Shown piece by piece: positions 46,122 to 55,747 of a DNA stretch of 64,000 bases. The notes beneath the pieces were generated by a model. It made no database searches. It was not told the DNA's origin and saw only the letters and a program-made list of their open reading frames with translations. The DNA comes from Ectothiorhodospira marina (GTDB lineage: Bacteria; Pseudomonadota; Gammaproteobacteria; Ectothiorhodospirales; Ectothiorhodospiraceae). Position numbers and translations under genes: made by a program. The first letter of the stretch is position 1; each line of letters begins with the position of its first letter. The stretch lies in NCBI RefSeq assembly GCF_900109495.1, contig NZ_FOAA01000009.1:1-64000 (forward strand), written 5' to 3'.

Positions 46122-46604
46122 TCAATCCCGGAAGTTGTCGTACTGTAGCGGCAGGTCCAGCTCCGCCTTGCGCAGCAGGGCGATCGCATCCTGAAGGTCG
46201 TCGCGCTTCTTACCGGTGATGCGCACCTTGTCACCCTGGATGGAAGCCTGCACCTTGAGCTTGCTGTCCTTGACCATGCGGATGATCTTCTTGCCCATGT
46301 CCTGATCGATGCCCTGACGGATGGTGATGATGCGGCGGGCCTTCCCGCCGCCCTCCTCCAGCTTGCCCGAATCCAGGCAGCTCACGTCGATGCCCCGCTT
46401 GGCCATCTTCTGGGTGAGGATATCCATGACCTGATCCACCTGGAATTCGGAATCCCCAAACAGCGTCAATTCCGCTTCGCTCTGCTCCACATCGGCTGCC
46501 GAGCCCTTGAAATCGTAGCGGTTCTCCACTTCACGCCGGGTCTGGTCCACGGCATTGCGCAACTCCTGCATGTCCACTTCGGACACCACATCAAAGGAAG
46601 GCAT
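46122..46604 (-). CDS. yajQ: YajQ family cyclic di-GMP-binding protein
   Basis: This 160-residue protein spans the whole family: [19 protein letters not shown], the NRYDFKGS nucleotide-binding motif, and the C-terminal [19 protein letters not shown]. YajQ relatives bind c-di-GMP and act as co-regulators, or bind nucleic acid. It is a single gene convergent with the hypothetical gene before it and divergent from cyaY. Confidence 0.96.
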   Translation of the reverse strand: MPSFDVVSEVDMQELRNAVDQTRREVENRYDFKGSAADVEQSEAELTLFGDSEFQVDQVMDILTQKMAKRGIDVSCLDSGKLEEGGGKARRIITIRQGIDQDMGKKIIRMVKDSKLKVQASIQGDKVRITGKKRDDLQDAIALLRKAELDLPLQYDNFRD

Positions 46605-46695
46605 TGATCTCTCCGTTTGGGATACCTGATGTTGAACGAGTTAAACATGATAACGTGAGCGCTGGCCAACCCACCCCGAAAGAGGATCCCAGCCC

Positions 46696-47019
46696 ATGAA
46701 TCAAGTGTCCTTCAGCGTCCAGGCAGAGCAGACCCTGGAGGAGCTCATGGAACGCATGAGCGCCGTGGACGAACTGGCCGACCTGGACATGGACATCGTC
46801 GACGGCGTGCTGACCATCGAGTTCGACGATCGCAGCAAGCTGATCCTGAACCGCCAGGAGCCGCTCCGGCAGATCTGGCTAGCCTCACCGGAAGGGCCGG
46901 CTCATTTCGGCTACGACACCGGGTCCGGACAATGGCTGGACGACAAGGAAGGCAACGAACTGATCGCCACGCTCCAGCGCGTGCTGAGGCAGAAACTGGG
47001 TACCGACATCAGTCTGTAG
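46696..47019 (+). CDS. cyaY: Iron-sulfur cluster assembly protein CyaY (frataxin)
   Basis: This 107-residue frataxin has an acidic first helix (LEELMERMSAVDELADLDMD) suited to iron binding and the conserved LILNRQEPLRQIWLASPEGPAHF sheet. It regulates the IscS-IscU assembly machinery. Its end overlaps the convergent membrane-protein gene by 11 bp. Confidence 0.96.
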   Translation: MNQVSFSVQAEQTLEELMERMSAVDELADLDMDIVDGVLTIEFDDRSKLILNRQEPLRQIWLASPEGPAHFGYDTGSGQWLDDKEGNELIATLQRVLRQKLGTDISL

Positions 47020-47383
47020 AGGAGGCGTCCTGGTCCTGCTTGCGCGCAGCCCCCACCTGACCTTCCAGGTGGGCCAGAACCTGGTGCGGTTTGTGTTCAT
47101 CCAGGGCATTATCCACCAGCAGCAGCATCTCCCGGGCCTCGGGTCTTGGGGTGAGCTTGACCCGTGCCAGATTCACCGACAGACGCCGGAACTGGCGAAA
47201 GAAAAGATATGACAGGGTGGCGATGATCAGCGCGGTCCAGGTGGCCCCTTCGAACCATACCCATACCGCTGCCCCATAGCCCAAGAAGGTGATGCCAAAC
47301 AGCAGGGCCGCAAAGCGGTGCACCGTGGCCACAAAGGCCTCGAACTGCTCCCGGTGGGCGGTGAATTCCTCTTTTGAGATCAT
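47009..47383 (-). CDS. Small membrane protein of unknown function
   Basis: This 124-residue protein has two membrane segments (FAALLFGITFLGYGAAVWVW and TALIIATLSYLFFRQF) flanked by charged regions. The start at 47383 (MISKEEFTAHREQFEAF) is preferred because the upstream open frame to 47506 has a cysteine- and arginine-rich, non-coding look. I recognise no family. Its 3' end overlaps cyaY on the opposite strand. Confidence 0.6.
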   Translation of the reverse strand: MISKEEFTAHREQFEAFVATVHRFAALLFGITFLGYGAAVWVWFEGATWTALIIATLSYLFFRQFRRLSVNLARVKLTPRPEAREMLLLVDNALDEHKPHQVLAHLEGQVGAARKQDQDASSTD

Positions 47384-47450
47384 GGACTGGGTTCCGCAAG
47401 GGCAAAGCCGTGGATTGTAGAGCACCCGGCTCGGGGTTTGAACCGGTGCA

Positions 47451-48815
47451 TCACCCGCCCGCCAGCCGCTCCAGCAAACGCTCGTGTAATCCTCCGAATC
47501 CACCATTGCTCATGATCAGCACATGGTCTCCGGGGCGGGCTTGCGTTGCCACGGAACACGCCAGATCATCCAGATCCGCCAGGGCATGGGCACGGTCACC
47601 CAGCGCCGCCACCACCGGCATCAGATCCCAGCCCAGAGAGGCCGGTTGATGCAGCCAGATCCCATCGGCCACGCCCAGCGAACCGGCCAGGGTATCCCGA
47701 TGCACACCCATACGCATGGTATTGGAGCGGGGCTCCAATACCGCCAGGATACGCGCTGGGCCCACTTTGGCCCGCAAGGCCTCCAGGGTGGCGGCAATGG
47801 CTGTGGGATGGTGGGCAAAGTCATCGTAGACGGTCACACCGCACACCTCGCCGCGCACCTGGAGACGGCGTTTCACCCCCGCAAACCGCCCCAGGGCCTC
47901 CACGCCGGCCGCCAGCGGCACACCGGCATGTCGAGCCGCCAGCAACGCTGCCAGGGCGTTGCTCAGGTTGTGCCGGCCCGGCAGGGTCCACTGCCCTTCG
48001 GCCACGCGCCTTCCTGCCTCAAGCATGCCAAAGCACGTGCCATCCGGGGAGATCAGTTCACCCTGCCATGGAGCCGGCACCCCCACTCCAAAGCGCTCCA
48101 CGGGTGTCCAGCACCCCTGGTCGAGGACTGCCTCCAGGGCCGCATCGCCTGCCTGGCTGATGATTTGCCCCTCCCCCGGCACCGTGCGCACCAGATGATG
48201 GAACTGCCGCGCAATGGCGGCCAGGTCCGGAAAGATATCCGCGTGATCGAACTCCAGGTTATTGAGGATCAAGGTGCGCGGACGGTAGTGGACAAACTTG
48301 GAACGCTTGTCAAAAAACGCCGTATCGTATTCATCGGCCTCCACCACAAAAAAGGGGGACGACCCCAGTCGGGCCGAGACGCCAAAGTTATCCGGGACTC
48401 CGCCGATGAGAAACCCCGGATCCAGTCCCGCGTCTTCCAGTATCCAAGCCAGCAGGCTGGCGGTGGTGGTCTTGCCATGGGTGCCCGCCACGGCCAGCAC
48501 CCACCGCTCCCGCAGCACGTGCTCGGCCAGCCACTGGGGGCCAGAGGTATAAGGCAGCCCCTGATTGAGCACGTATTCCACTGCGGGGTTACCCCGGGTC
48601 ATGACATTACCGATCACCACGACATCGGGTGCCGGATCCAGGTGGGCCGGATCATGGCCTTGGGCGATCTCGATGCCCTGGGCCGCCAACAGGGTGCTCA
48701 TGGGGGGATAGACGTGTTCATCCGAACCGCTCACCCGATATCCGGCGGCCCGGGCAAGCAAGGCCACCCCGCCCATGAAGGTGCCGCAGATCCCCAGGAT
48801 ATGGATGTGGCTCAC
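47451..48815 (-). CDS. mpl: UDP-N-acetylmuramate:L-Ala-gamma-D-Glu-meso-DAP ligase
   Basis: This 454-residue Mur ligase for peptidoglycan recycling has an N-terminal HIHILGICGTFMGGVALLA nucleotide motif, ATP site VAGTHGKTTTASLLAW, and LNNLEFDHADIFPDL. Further motifs are the central GRHNLSNALAAL and C-terminal DDFAHHPTAI and EPRSNTMRMG. It attaches recycled murein tripeptide to UDP-MurNAc. The GTG start at 48815 overlaps the stop of the upstream membrane protein gene by 4 bp. A longer frame to 49250 is a shadow of that gene. Confidence 0.95.
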   Translation of the reverse strand: MSHIHILGICGTFMGGVALLARAAGYRVSGSDEHVYPPMSTLLAAQGIEIAQGHDPAHLDPAPDVVVIGNVMTRGNPAVEYVLNQGLPYTSGPQWLAEHVLRERWVLAVAGTHGKTTTASLLAWILEDAGLDPGFLIGGVPDNFGVSARLGSSPFFVVEADEYDTAFFDKRSKFVHYRPRTLILNNLEFDHADIFPDLAAIARQFHHLVRTVPGEGQIISQAGDAALEAVLDQGCWTPVERFGVGVPAPWQGELISPDGTCFGMLEAGRRVAEGQWTLPGRHNLSNALAALLAARHAGVPLAAGVEALGRFAGVKRRLQVRGEVCGVTVYDDFAHHPTAIAATLEALRAKVGPARILAVLEPRSNTMRMGVHRDTLAGSLGVADGIWLHQPASLGWDLMPVVAALGDRAHALADLDDLACSVATQARPGDHVLIMSNGGFGGLHERLLERLAGG

Positions 48816-49333
48816 TGCATGACCGCCGCGTAGAGGATCTCGCCGGCCACGGCAGCCAGCATCAGGTAGGCCACGGCCAGGGCCACCCCGCCAGCCGAGG
48901 TCTTGAGGCTCAGGGCACTGCGCAGCACATGACCATAGGCGGTCAGCAACCACCCCAGCAGTACCAGATATCCCACCGTGACGGCGACTGGAATCTCGTC
49001 CGGGGCCTCGGCACCCCGCAGGCTGTACACCAGGGGTAGCATCGCCAGCCCGAGCACAATGCCCACCCCCAACAGGGCGGTCAAGGTCTGCACGAACCGC
49101 TCCGGAACACGTCGCACCTGTAGCAGCAGGGCCGTGAATCCAGCCAGCAGCCCCACCTCCATACCCGCCTGCAGGATGGCGATCTGGAAGGGATAAAAAG
49201 GCACGGCCACAATCAGGCCCACCAGCAGATAGGCAATGGCACACAACCATAGCAGGAGGGCCGAAGCTGGCAGATCCTCCGGCCCCTTTTGCAGAAAGGT
49301 CAGTTGCAGAAATGGTTTGATGAGCGCGTACAT
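48812..49333 (-). CDS. Yip1-like small integral membrane protein
   Basis: This 173-residue protein has five hydrophobic segments with short loops (SALLLWLCAIAYLLVGLIVA, VGLLAGFTALLLQV, LTALLGVGIVLGLAMLPLVYSL, VTVGYLVLLGWLLTAYGHVL, GVALAVAYLMLAAVAGEILY). Its layout resembles YIP1-domain proteins, but no diagnostic motif is visible. It is translationally coupled to mpl and may relate to envelope maintenance. Confidence 0.65.
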   Translation of the reverse strand: MYALIKPFLQLTFLQKGPEDLPASALLLWLCAIAYLLVGLIVAVPFYPFQIAILQAGMEVGLLAGFTALLLQVRRVPERFVQTLTALLGVGIVLGLAMLPLVYSLRGAEAPDEIPVAVTVGYLVLLGWLLTAYGHVLRSALSLKTSAGGVALAVAYLMLAAVAGEILYAAVMQ

Positions 49334-49345
49334 GCCGTTCCCTTC

Positions 49346-50167
49346 TCAGAAATCGTCATCCCAGTCCTCCAGCTCCCTGAGCATGTCCCGCTGGGCATCC
49401 GAAGGGGCACCGTCGGTCACCAGGTACTCGCGACGATCCAGATAGGCGTTGCGGATGGCCATGTAGCGATCCGTGGCCATGCCCTCCAGGGCCCGCTCGG
49501 TGGGCAGCAGCCCGGCGCGGATGTCCACCAGACGCAGGGCCACCAGGCTGTTCCGCTGAGACACGTCGTCGTGGTAGTAAAGCGGATGGATGCGGCCATC
49601 CACCAACTCCGCCGGCGCATCGCGCACGGTACTGGGACCGCGGAAGGGCACAACGAAATATGGCCCAGAGGGCATGCCCCAGGTCCCCAGGGTCTGACCG
49701 AAGTCCTCGTTGCTCTTCTCCAGCCCCATGGGCGTGGCCACATCGAACAAACCGAACAAACCGAAGCTGGTGTTCATGATCATTCGCGTCAGGTCAGAGG
49801 CCGCATCGTGGAACTTGAACTGCAGCGTATTGTTGGCCAGATTATGGACATCACCCAGGTTGGAGAAAAAGTTGCCGATACTATTGCGTACAGGCTGGGG
49901 GGTGACCTTGTCGTAGCCTTTTGCCACAGGCTTGAGCACGGCCCGATCCACGGCATCGTTGAACTGGAACATGGCCCGGTTGTAGCCCTCCCAGGGATCA
50001 CGCGGATCCTTGGATTCCGGTGGCACCGTGGCACACCCGGTCATCAACAAGGCGCAGGCAAACAGAGCCGACAGCCCCCCCCCCGAACGTCCACGCCGAA
50101 CAGCACGGTGAACTTGCCCGGCCATCCATCGTCGGGGAGGACATGCTTGAATGTTCGGTGTGAGCAC
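49346..50167 (-). CDS. mlaA: Outer-membrane lipoprotein MlaA (VacJ)
   Basis: The protein has a signal sequence with lipobox LMTGCATV and mature sequence DPWEGYNRAMFQFNDAVDRA. The family motifs are NFFSNLGDVHNLANN, GLFGLFDVATPMGL, EDFGQTLGTWGMPSGPYFVVP and DGRIHPLYY. MlaA removes misplaced phospholipid from the outer leaflet for retrograde transport by MlaBCDEF. The start is uncertain: GTG at 50167 has AAGGA 7 nt upstream but gives a long n-region (45 residues before the lipid-modified Cys); ATG at 50125 has no clear site. Confidence 0.94.
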   Translation of the reverse strand: MLTPNIQACPPRRWMAGQVHRAVRRGRSGGGLSALFACALLMTGCATVPPESKDPRDPWEGYNRAMFQFNDAVDRAVLKPVAKGYDKVTPQPVRNSIGNFFSNLGDVHNLANNTLQFKFHDAASDLTRMIMNTSFGLFGLFDVATPMGLEKSNEDFGQTLGTWGMPSGPYFVVPFRGPSTVRDAPAELVDGRIHPLYYHDDVSQRNSLVALRLVDIRAGLLPTERALEGMATDRYMAIRNAYLDRREYLVTDGAPSDAQRDMLRELEDWDDDF

Positions 50168-50207
50168 TGGGGGATCCTTATGGGAAGTCGTCTGTCGCCC
50201 TGGTCGT

Positions 50208-51422
50208 TCAACGCCCCCGCTGGGCGGCGATGCGCATGCGCAGGGCATTGAGCTTGATGAAGCCCTCGGCATCCTTCTGGTCGTAGGCCCCGGCATCGTC
50301 CTCGAATGTGGCGATATGGGTGTCGAACAGACTGTCGGTTGCGGATTGGCGCCCGGCGATGATGACATTGCCCTTGTAGAGTTTGATGCGGACGATTCCG
50401 TTCACATGCGTCTGCGAGGCATCAATCAGGGACTGCATCATGCGCCGTTCGGGGCTCCACCAGTAGCCGTTATAGATGAGGCTGGCATACCGGGGCATGA
50501 TCTCGTCCTTCAGGTGGGCCGCCTCGCGGTCCAGGGTGAGGGATTCGATGGCGCGATGGGCCTTGAGCAGGATGGACCCGCCGGGGGTTTCGTAGCAACC
50601 CCGGGACTTCATGCCCACGTAGCGGTTTTCCACCAGGTCCAGGCGACCCACGCCGTGGGCGCCGCCCAGGCGGTTCAGGTGATCCAGCAGGGTGGCCGGG
50701 CTCATGGCCTCGCCATTGATGGCCACCGGGTCGCCCTGTTCGAAAGTGATCTCCACATACTCGGCCTTGTCCGGGGCGGCCTCGGGGGAGACCGACCAGC
50801 GCCACATGTCCTCTTCGGCCTCGAACCAGGGATCTTCCAGCTGATTGCCCTCGTAGGAGATGTGCAGCAGGTTGGCATCCATGGAGTACGGGGACTTCTT
50901 GCCACGCTTCATCTCCACGGGAATGTTGTGCTTCTCGGCATAGGCCAGGAGCTTTTCCCGGGAGGTGAGATCCCATTCCCGCCAGGGGGCGATCACGTGG
51001 ATGCCCGGCTTCAGGGCATAGGCCCCCAGTTCAAAACGCACCTGGTCATTGCCCTTGCCGGTGGCGCCATGGGAGACCGCATCGGCGCCGGTCTCGTTGG
51101 CGATTTCCACCAGGCGCTTGGCAATCAGGGGTCGGGCAATGGAAGTGCCCAGCAGGTACTCGCCTTCATACACGGCGTTGGCGCGGAACATGGGGAAGAC
51201 GAAGTCCCGCACGAATTCCTCGCGCAGGTCCTCGATATAGATCTCCTTCACCCCCAGGGCCTGGGCCTTGGCGCGGGCGGGCTCCACTTCCTCGCCCTGA
51301 CCGATATCGGCGGTAAACGTCACCACCTCACAGCCATAGGTATCCTCCAGCCACTTGAGGATGACCGACGTATCCAGCCCGCCGGAATAGGCGAGTACGA
51401 CCTTTTTCACTTCACTGGCCAT
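50208..51422 (-). CDS. argG: Argininosuccinate synthase
   Basis: This 404-residue enzyme joins citrulline and aspartate in arginine synthesis. ATP pyrophosphatase motif [15 protein letters not shown] is at the N-terminus. [14 protein letters not shown] and [18 protein letters not shown] follow. The start at 51422 ([17 protein letters not shown]) matches the family; the upstream frame to 51509 is unsupported. It lies 40 bp upstream of the mlaA start. Confidence 0.97.
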   Translation of the reverse strand: MASEVKKVVLAYSGGLDTSVILKWLEDTYGCEVVTFTADIGQGEEVEPARAKAQALGVKEIYIEDLREEFVRDFVFPMFRANAVYEGEYLLGTSIARPLIAKRLVEIANETGADAVSHGATGKGNDQVRFELGAYALKPGIHVIAPWREWDLTSREKLLAYAEKHNIPVEMKRGKKSPYSMDANLLHISYEGNQLEDPWFEAEEDMWRWSVSPEAAPDKAEYVEITFEQGDPVAINGEAMSPATLLDHLNRLGGAHGVGRLDLVENRYVGMKSRGCYETPGGSILLKAHRAIESLTLDREAAHLKDEIMPRYASLIYNGYWWSPERRMMQSLIDASQTHVNGIVRIKLYKGNVIIAGRQSATDSLFDTHIATFEDDAGAYDQKDAEGFIKLNALRMRIAAQRGR

Positions 51423-51509
51423 GTATGGCAACCCCTGCAACAGACAACGATGGATCAAGCGGGTGAGTATACTAAGTGAGGGCATGCCGTGGCCACGGGC
51501 TTGCATCAA

Positions 51510-51612
51510 AGCCCTTCTCCCCTGGCGGGAGAATCCACCTGCAGGGCAGGGCTGAGGGTTGGAAAACGCAGAGCCCCTCTCCCGCTGGCGGGAGAGGAAA
51601 TGGGGTGAGGGT
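51510..51612. repeat. CCCTCTCCC-family hairpin repeats between motY-like gene and argG
   Basis: GCCCTTCTCCCCTGGCGGGAGAA and GCCCCTCTCCCGCTGGCGGGAGAGG hairpins are seen with the GGGGTGAGGG linker. They fill most of the 199-bp gap. Confidence 0.8.
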
Positions 51613-51621
51613 GGTGCGACG

Positions 51622-52470
51622 CTACCGGGTCAACCAGATATCGACGCGCCGGTTCAACGCCCAGGCGGCTTCGCTTGAAGCCGGCTCCAGCGGCCAGGTC
51701 TCGCCAAAGGCTCGGGTCTCGATGCGATCGGCAGCGACACCCTCCTGTCGCAGCAGGCGCTGCACGGCCTGGGCGCGACGCAAAGACAGGGCTTCGTTGT
51801 ATTGGGGACTGCCCTGCTCGTCCGCGTGCCCACCCACCACCACCCGGGTATCGGGCTGGGTCGTCAGGTGGCGCACCACTTGATCCAACGTGGACTGATC
51901 CTCCTCACGGATCTTGCTCTCATCAAAGTCGAAGTGGACTCGCCATTCCCGCAGGCTCACGAAATCCAGATAAATCCGATCGCCCTGGCACGCCCGAAAA
52001 TCCGCCAGCACCTCCCGAAACCGCACCGGAGAGATGACCACCCGCACGTTGTCGGCACCCCGCCCTGCATCCGGATGGGTGAGGATGACCTCGTGACCGG
52101 CTTCCAGTGCATAGTACAGTTCCAGTGCCCGATCCCGTTGCAACATCAGCAGGATGTCGGAAGCAGCCAGGGAGACCGCTTCCAGCGCCTGGGGGCTCAG
52201 GTCGTGGCGCCACTGGGGCGGCCTCAGGGAGATATGGCCCACGTCCGGCCCCGGCAACGGCGTGCGGATCTCCACAGTGAACTGCAGCGGCTGACCGGGG
52301 CGGGCCTGGAAGCGGACCGTGCCGTAGCGAGGTATCTCCTGGGCGAGTTCGCACAGGGTATCCCCGGTGGAGACGGTCCAACGGGCCTCGGCCAGTCGGG
52401 AGGCATATTCCACCGCCCCCAGACTGGTGGGGGCGAGAATCAGCAGCAGGGCGAGGACGCGGAGGTTCAT
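51622..52470 (-). CDS. OmpA-family protein resembling sodium-type flagellar MotY
   Basis: This 282-residue exported protein has a signal peptide ([17 protein letters not shown]). The N-terminal domain (about 22-170; [40 protein letters not shown]) resembles the stator-binding half of MotY. The C-terminal OmpA peptidoglycan-binding domain has [27 protein letters not shown]. MotY forms the T-ring that anchors PomAB stators of sodium-driven polar flagella. No flagellar gene lies beside it, and overall similarity outside the OmpA domain is modest, so the MotY role is likely but not certain. Confidence 0.75.
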   Translation of the reverse strand: MNLRVLALLLILAPTSLGAVEYASRLAEARWTVSTGDTLCELAQEIPRYGTVRFQARPGQPLQFTVEIRTPLPGPDVGHISLRPPQWRHDLSPQALEAVSLAASDILLMLQRDRALELYYALEAGHEVILTHPDAGRGADNVRVVISPVRFREVLADFRACQGDRIYLDFVSLREWRVHFDFDESKIREEDQSTLDQVVRHLTTQPDTRVVVGGHADEQGSPQYNEALSLRRAQAVQRLLRQEGVAADRIETRAFGETWPLEPASSEAAWALNRRVDIWLTR

Positions 52471-52532
52471 GGGAAGGATTATCGGCCAGGCGCGGGAAAG
52501 ATTGAATCATCCGGCGAGGGCGAAGAGAGGAA

Positions 52533-54326
52533 CTACTTTTTCTTCGGCGGCAGGATATCCGTGATCGAACCATGAGCCACCTCGGCGGCGAAACCCACCG
52601 TCTCCGACAACGTGGGATGCGGATGCACCGTCAGGCCCAGGTCCTCCACATCGGCACCCATCTCCAGGGCCAGGGTGGCCTCGGCAATCAGCTCGCCGGC
52701 GTTGGGGCCGACAATGCCGGCGCCGATCACGCGGTCGTGCTCATCCAGCAACAGTTTCGTCAACCCGCTGTCGCCGCCCACGCTGATGGCACGCCCGCTG
52801 GCCGCCCAGGGGAAGACACCCTTGGTGTATTCGATACCCTGTTTCTTGGCCTCGGTCTCGGTGAGCCCCATCCAGGCCACCTCCGGGTGCGTGTAGGCCA
52901 CACTGGGGATGGCGCGGGCATCGAAATGGGACTTTTCACCCGATGCCACCTCGGCGGCCACCTTGCCCTCATGGGTGGCCTTGTGGGCCAGCATGGGGCC
53001 GCCCACCACATCACCAATGGCAAAGATATGCGACACATTCGTGCGCATCTGCTTGTCCACCTTGATGAAGCCGTGTTCATCCACTTCAAGCCCCGCGGCC
53101 TCGGCCTCGATCCCCCCGCCATTGGGCAGGCGTCCCACGGCCACCAGCACCCGGTCGAAGGTGTCCTGATCCGGGGCCTTGCCCCCTTCGAAGGAGACGC
53201 GGATGCCGTCATCAGTGGCCTCGGCCGCGGTGACCTTGGTGCCGGTGAAGATGTTCTCGTAACGCCCCTTGATGCGTTTCTCCAGGGGCTTGACCAGATC
53301 CCGGTCAGCCCCTGGCATCAGGTCGCTGGACAGTTCGCACACGGTGACCTTGGACCCTAGCGCATCGTACACACAGGCCATCTCCAGGCCGATGATACCG
53401 CCGCCCACCACCAGCAGGCGCCCGGGGATATCGCGCAGCTCCAGGGCCCCGGTGGAGTCCATCACCCGCTCGTCATCCCAGGGGAAGCTGGGCAGATGTA
53501 CGGGACGGGAGCCAACAGCCACGATGGCCTGCTCGAACCCGATCACCTGTTCACCGTCGTCGCTGGAAACCGCCAGGGTGTTGGGGGAGGTGAAACGCCC
53601 CACCCCCTGCACCACGGTGACCTTGCGCTGCTTGGCCAGGTGCTTGAGGCCCATGGTGAGCTTGTTCACCACGCCATCCTTGTAGCCAGCCAGTTTCTTC
53701 AGATCGATCTCCGGCTTGCCAAAGCTGATGCCATGGCGCTCGAAGTCCTCTGCCTCCTCCACCACCTGGGCGGCGTGCAGCAGGGCCTTGGAGGGGATGC
53801 AGCCCACGTTCAGGCAGACACCGCCGATCACCGGGTAACGCTCCACCATGATCACCTCCATGCCCAGGTCGGCGGCACGGAAGGCGGCGGTGTAGCCGCC
53901 GGGACCGGAGCCCAGCACCAGCAACTGGCAGCGCTGATCCACATCGCCATTGTGGCTGGCGGGCTTGGGCGCCGACTTGCCGGCCTTGGCCTCATCCTGC
54001 CCGGAGTCTTTCTTGGGGGCCTCGCCCTTGTCCTTTTCCTTATCCTTCGGGGAGGACTGCGACGAGTCGCCCTCGGCCCCCTCGCCTGCCATCTCCAGTT
54101 CCAGGATATCGCTCCCCTTGGACACCTTTTCGCCGGCCTTGAGCAGGACCTTCTTCACGGTGCCTGCGTGGGGCGATGGGATGTCCATGGAGGCCTTGTC
54201 GGATTCCAGGGTGATCAGGGAGTCCTCCACATCCACACGGTCACCTGGCTGAACCAGGACCTCGATGATCTCCACCTCATTGAACTCGCCGATATCGGGA
54301 ACCGGGATCGTAACCACCTTTGCCAT
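52533..54326 (-). CDS. lpdA: Dihydrolipoyl dehydrogenase (E3) with N-terminal lipoyl domain
   Basis: This 597-residue E3 re-oxidises dihydrolipoamide with NAD. An N-terminal lipoyl domain (lysine in TLESDKASMDIPSP, residue about 44) and an acidic linker (about 83-120) precede the flavoprotein body. The body has FAD motif LVLGSGPGGYTAAFRAADL, redox cysteines GVCLNVGCIPSKAL, and C-terminal catalytic HPHPTLSE. E3 enzymes with their own lipoyl domain occur in several beta- and gammaproteobacteria and Neisseria. It is the last gene of the aceE-aceF-lpdA operon. Confidence 0.97.
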   Translation of the reverse strand: MAKVVTIPVPDIGEFNEVEIIEVLVQPGDRVDVEDSLITLESDKASMDIPSPHAGTVKKVLLKAGEKVSKGSDILELEMAGEGAEGDSSQSSPKDKEKDKGEAPKKDSGQDEAKAGKSAPKPASHNGDVDQRCQLLVLGSGPGGYTAAFRAADLGMEVIMVERYPVIGGVCLNVGCIPSKALLHAAQVVEEAEDFERHGISFGKPEIDLKKLAGYKDGVVNKLTMGLKHLAKQRKVTVVQGVGRFTSPNTLAVSSDDGEQVIGFEQAIVAVGSRPVHLPSFPWDDERVMDSTGALELRDIPGRLLVVGGGIIGLEMACVYDALGSKVTVCELSSDLMPGADRDLVKPLEKRIKGRYENIFTGTKVTAAEATDDGIRVSFEGGKAPDQDTFDRVLVAVGRLPNGGGIEAEAAGLEVDEHGFIKVDKQMRTNVSHIFAIGDVVGGPMLAHKATHEGKVAAEVASGEKSHFDARAIPSVAYTHPEVAWMGLTETEAKKQGIEYTKGVFPWAASGRAISVGGDSGLTKLLLDEHDRVIGAGIVGPNAGELIAEATLALEMGADVEDLGLTVHPHPTLSETVGFAAEVAHGSITDILPPKKK

Positions 54327-54341
54327 GGATCTCTTCCTCGT

Positions 54342-55703
54342 CTACAGCAGCATCCGCCGCATGTCGGACAGCAGGCCGCTCAGGTAACTGGTGAACCGGG
54401 CCCCCAGGGCCCCGTCGATGACGCGATGATCGTAGGACAACGACAAGGGCAATACCAGCCGGGGGTTGAACGCCTCGCCATCCCACACCGGCTGCATCCG
54501 GGCCTTGGAGACGCCCAGGATGGCCACCTCCGGTGCATTGACGATGGGGGTGAAATGGGTGCCACCTATGCCGCCCAGGCTGGTGATGGTGAGGCAGCCG
54601 CCCTCCATGTCCTGGCTCTTCAGGCGGCGCTTGCGGGCCTTCTCGGAGATCTCGGCCAGTTCCCGGGCCAGCTCCACCAGGCTCTTGCGATCCACATCGC
54701 GGACCACCGGCACCACCAGGCCATCGGGGGTGTCCACGGCGATGCCCAGGTGGTAGTACTTCTTGATGATCAGGTTCTCGCCGGTGGCATCCAGGGAGGC
54801 ATTCACCCGGGGGAACTCCTTCAGGGCCGAGACCACCGCCTTCATCAGGAAGACCAGGAAGGTGATCTTCACCCCCTTGTCCTTGTATTCATCCACCAGG
54901 GAGCGGCGAAAGCCATCCAGTTCGGTGATATCCGCCTCGTCAAACTGGGTGACATGGGGGATGGTCACCCAGTTGCGATGCAGGAACTCCCCCGTGAGGC
55001 GGTTGATCTTGGTGAGGGCCTGGGTTTCCACCTGGCCAAAGCGGGAGAAGTCCACCTCGGGCGCCGGTGCCACGCCCAGTCCGCCAGAGGCTCCCTGGGC
55101 CAGGGAGCGCTTGACGAAGCCCTGCACATCCTCCTTGAGGATGCGCCCCTTGCGCCCCGAACCCTCCACGCGCCCCAGGTCCACGCCCAGCTCCCGGGCA
55201 AAACGACGCACCGCCGGCGAGGCATGGGCCTTGCGGAAGCCCTCTTCATTCACCATGCCGGCGGTGGGCGACTGACGTGGCGCGGATGCGGGAGCAGCCG
55301 ATGGCGGTGATGCCTGCTCACCACGGCGCGGTGCGTCATCCGGCTTTGCCGATTCCGCTGTGTCGCCCTGCCCTGAGGCCTTGCCACCGTCATCGCCAGA
55401 GCCTTTACCGGCCTCTTCAGCCGCCCCGGAAGCGGCATCAGCATCCCCGTTCACGGAAGCGTCCTCCACCTCCAGATCCAGGATCGAGGTGCCCTGGGAC
55501 ACCCGCTCCCCGGCCTTGAGCTTCACCCCCTTCACAGTGCCGCCCTGGGGCGAGGGGATATCCATGGACGCCTTATCCGACTCCAGGGTGATGAGGGGAT
55601 CCTCTGCCTCCACCCGATCTCCCTCGGACACCAGCACTTCGATGATTTCCACATCCTTGAAGTCCCCAATATCCGGGACCTTCACTTCAACCACGTTGCC
55701 CAT
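54342..55703 (-). CDS. aceF: Pyruvate dehydrogenase E2, dihydrolipoyl acetyltransferase
   Basis: This 453-residue E2 has one lipoyl domain (lysine in TLESDKASMDIPSP), an Ala/Gly/Pro-rich linker, and a peripheral subunit-binding domain (ASPAVRRFARELGVDLGRV). The acetyltransferase domain has catalytic His in LSLSYDHRVIDGALG. E. coli E2 has three lipoyl domains, so this is a short form. The ATG at 55703 has AGGAG 7 nt upstream. It lies 44 bp after aceE and 15 bp before lpdA. Confidence 0.97.
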   Translation of the reverse strand: MGNVVEVKVPDIGDFKDVEIIEVLVSEGDRVEAEDPLITLESDKASMDIPSPQGGTVKGVKLKAGERVSQGTSILDLEVEDASVNGDADAASGAAEEAGKGSGDDGGKASGQGDTAESAKPDDAPRRGEQASPPSAAPASAPRQSPTAGMVNEEGFRKAHASPAVRRFARELGVDLGRVEGSGRKGRILKEDVQGFVKRSLAQGASGGLGVAPAPEVDFSRFGQVETQALTKINRLTGEFLHRNWVTIPHVTQFDEADITELDGFRRSLVDEYKDKGVKITFLVFLMKAVVSALKEFPRVNASLDATGENLIIKKYYHLGIAVDTPDGLVVPVVRDVDRKSLVELARELAEISEKARKRRLKSQDMEGGCLTITSLGGIGGTHFTPIVNAPEVAILGVSKARMQPVWDGEAFNPRLVLPLSLSYDHRVIDGALGARFTSYLSGLLSDMRRMLL

Positions 55704-55747
55704 CACGCAACTCCTGTCTGAAATTGAGGTTGGCCACGGTCGGGGCC

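Noticed and set aside
52533-54326. Lipoyl domain on E3 as a novel fusion
   Set aside because: Dihydrolipoyl dehydrogenases with an N-terminal lipoyl domain are already known from several proteobacteria.
53496-55310. 604-codon open frame opposite lpdA and aceF
   Set aside because: It spans two certain genes on the other strand, is rich in His, Gln and Gly, and shows no domain; it is a codon-bias shadow.
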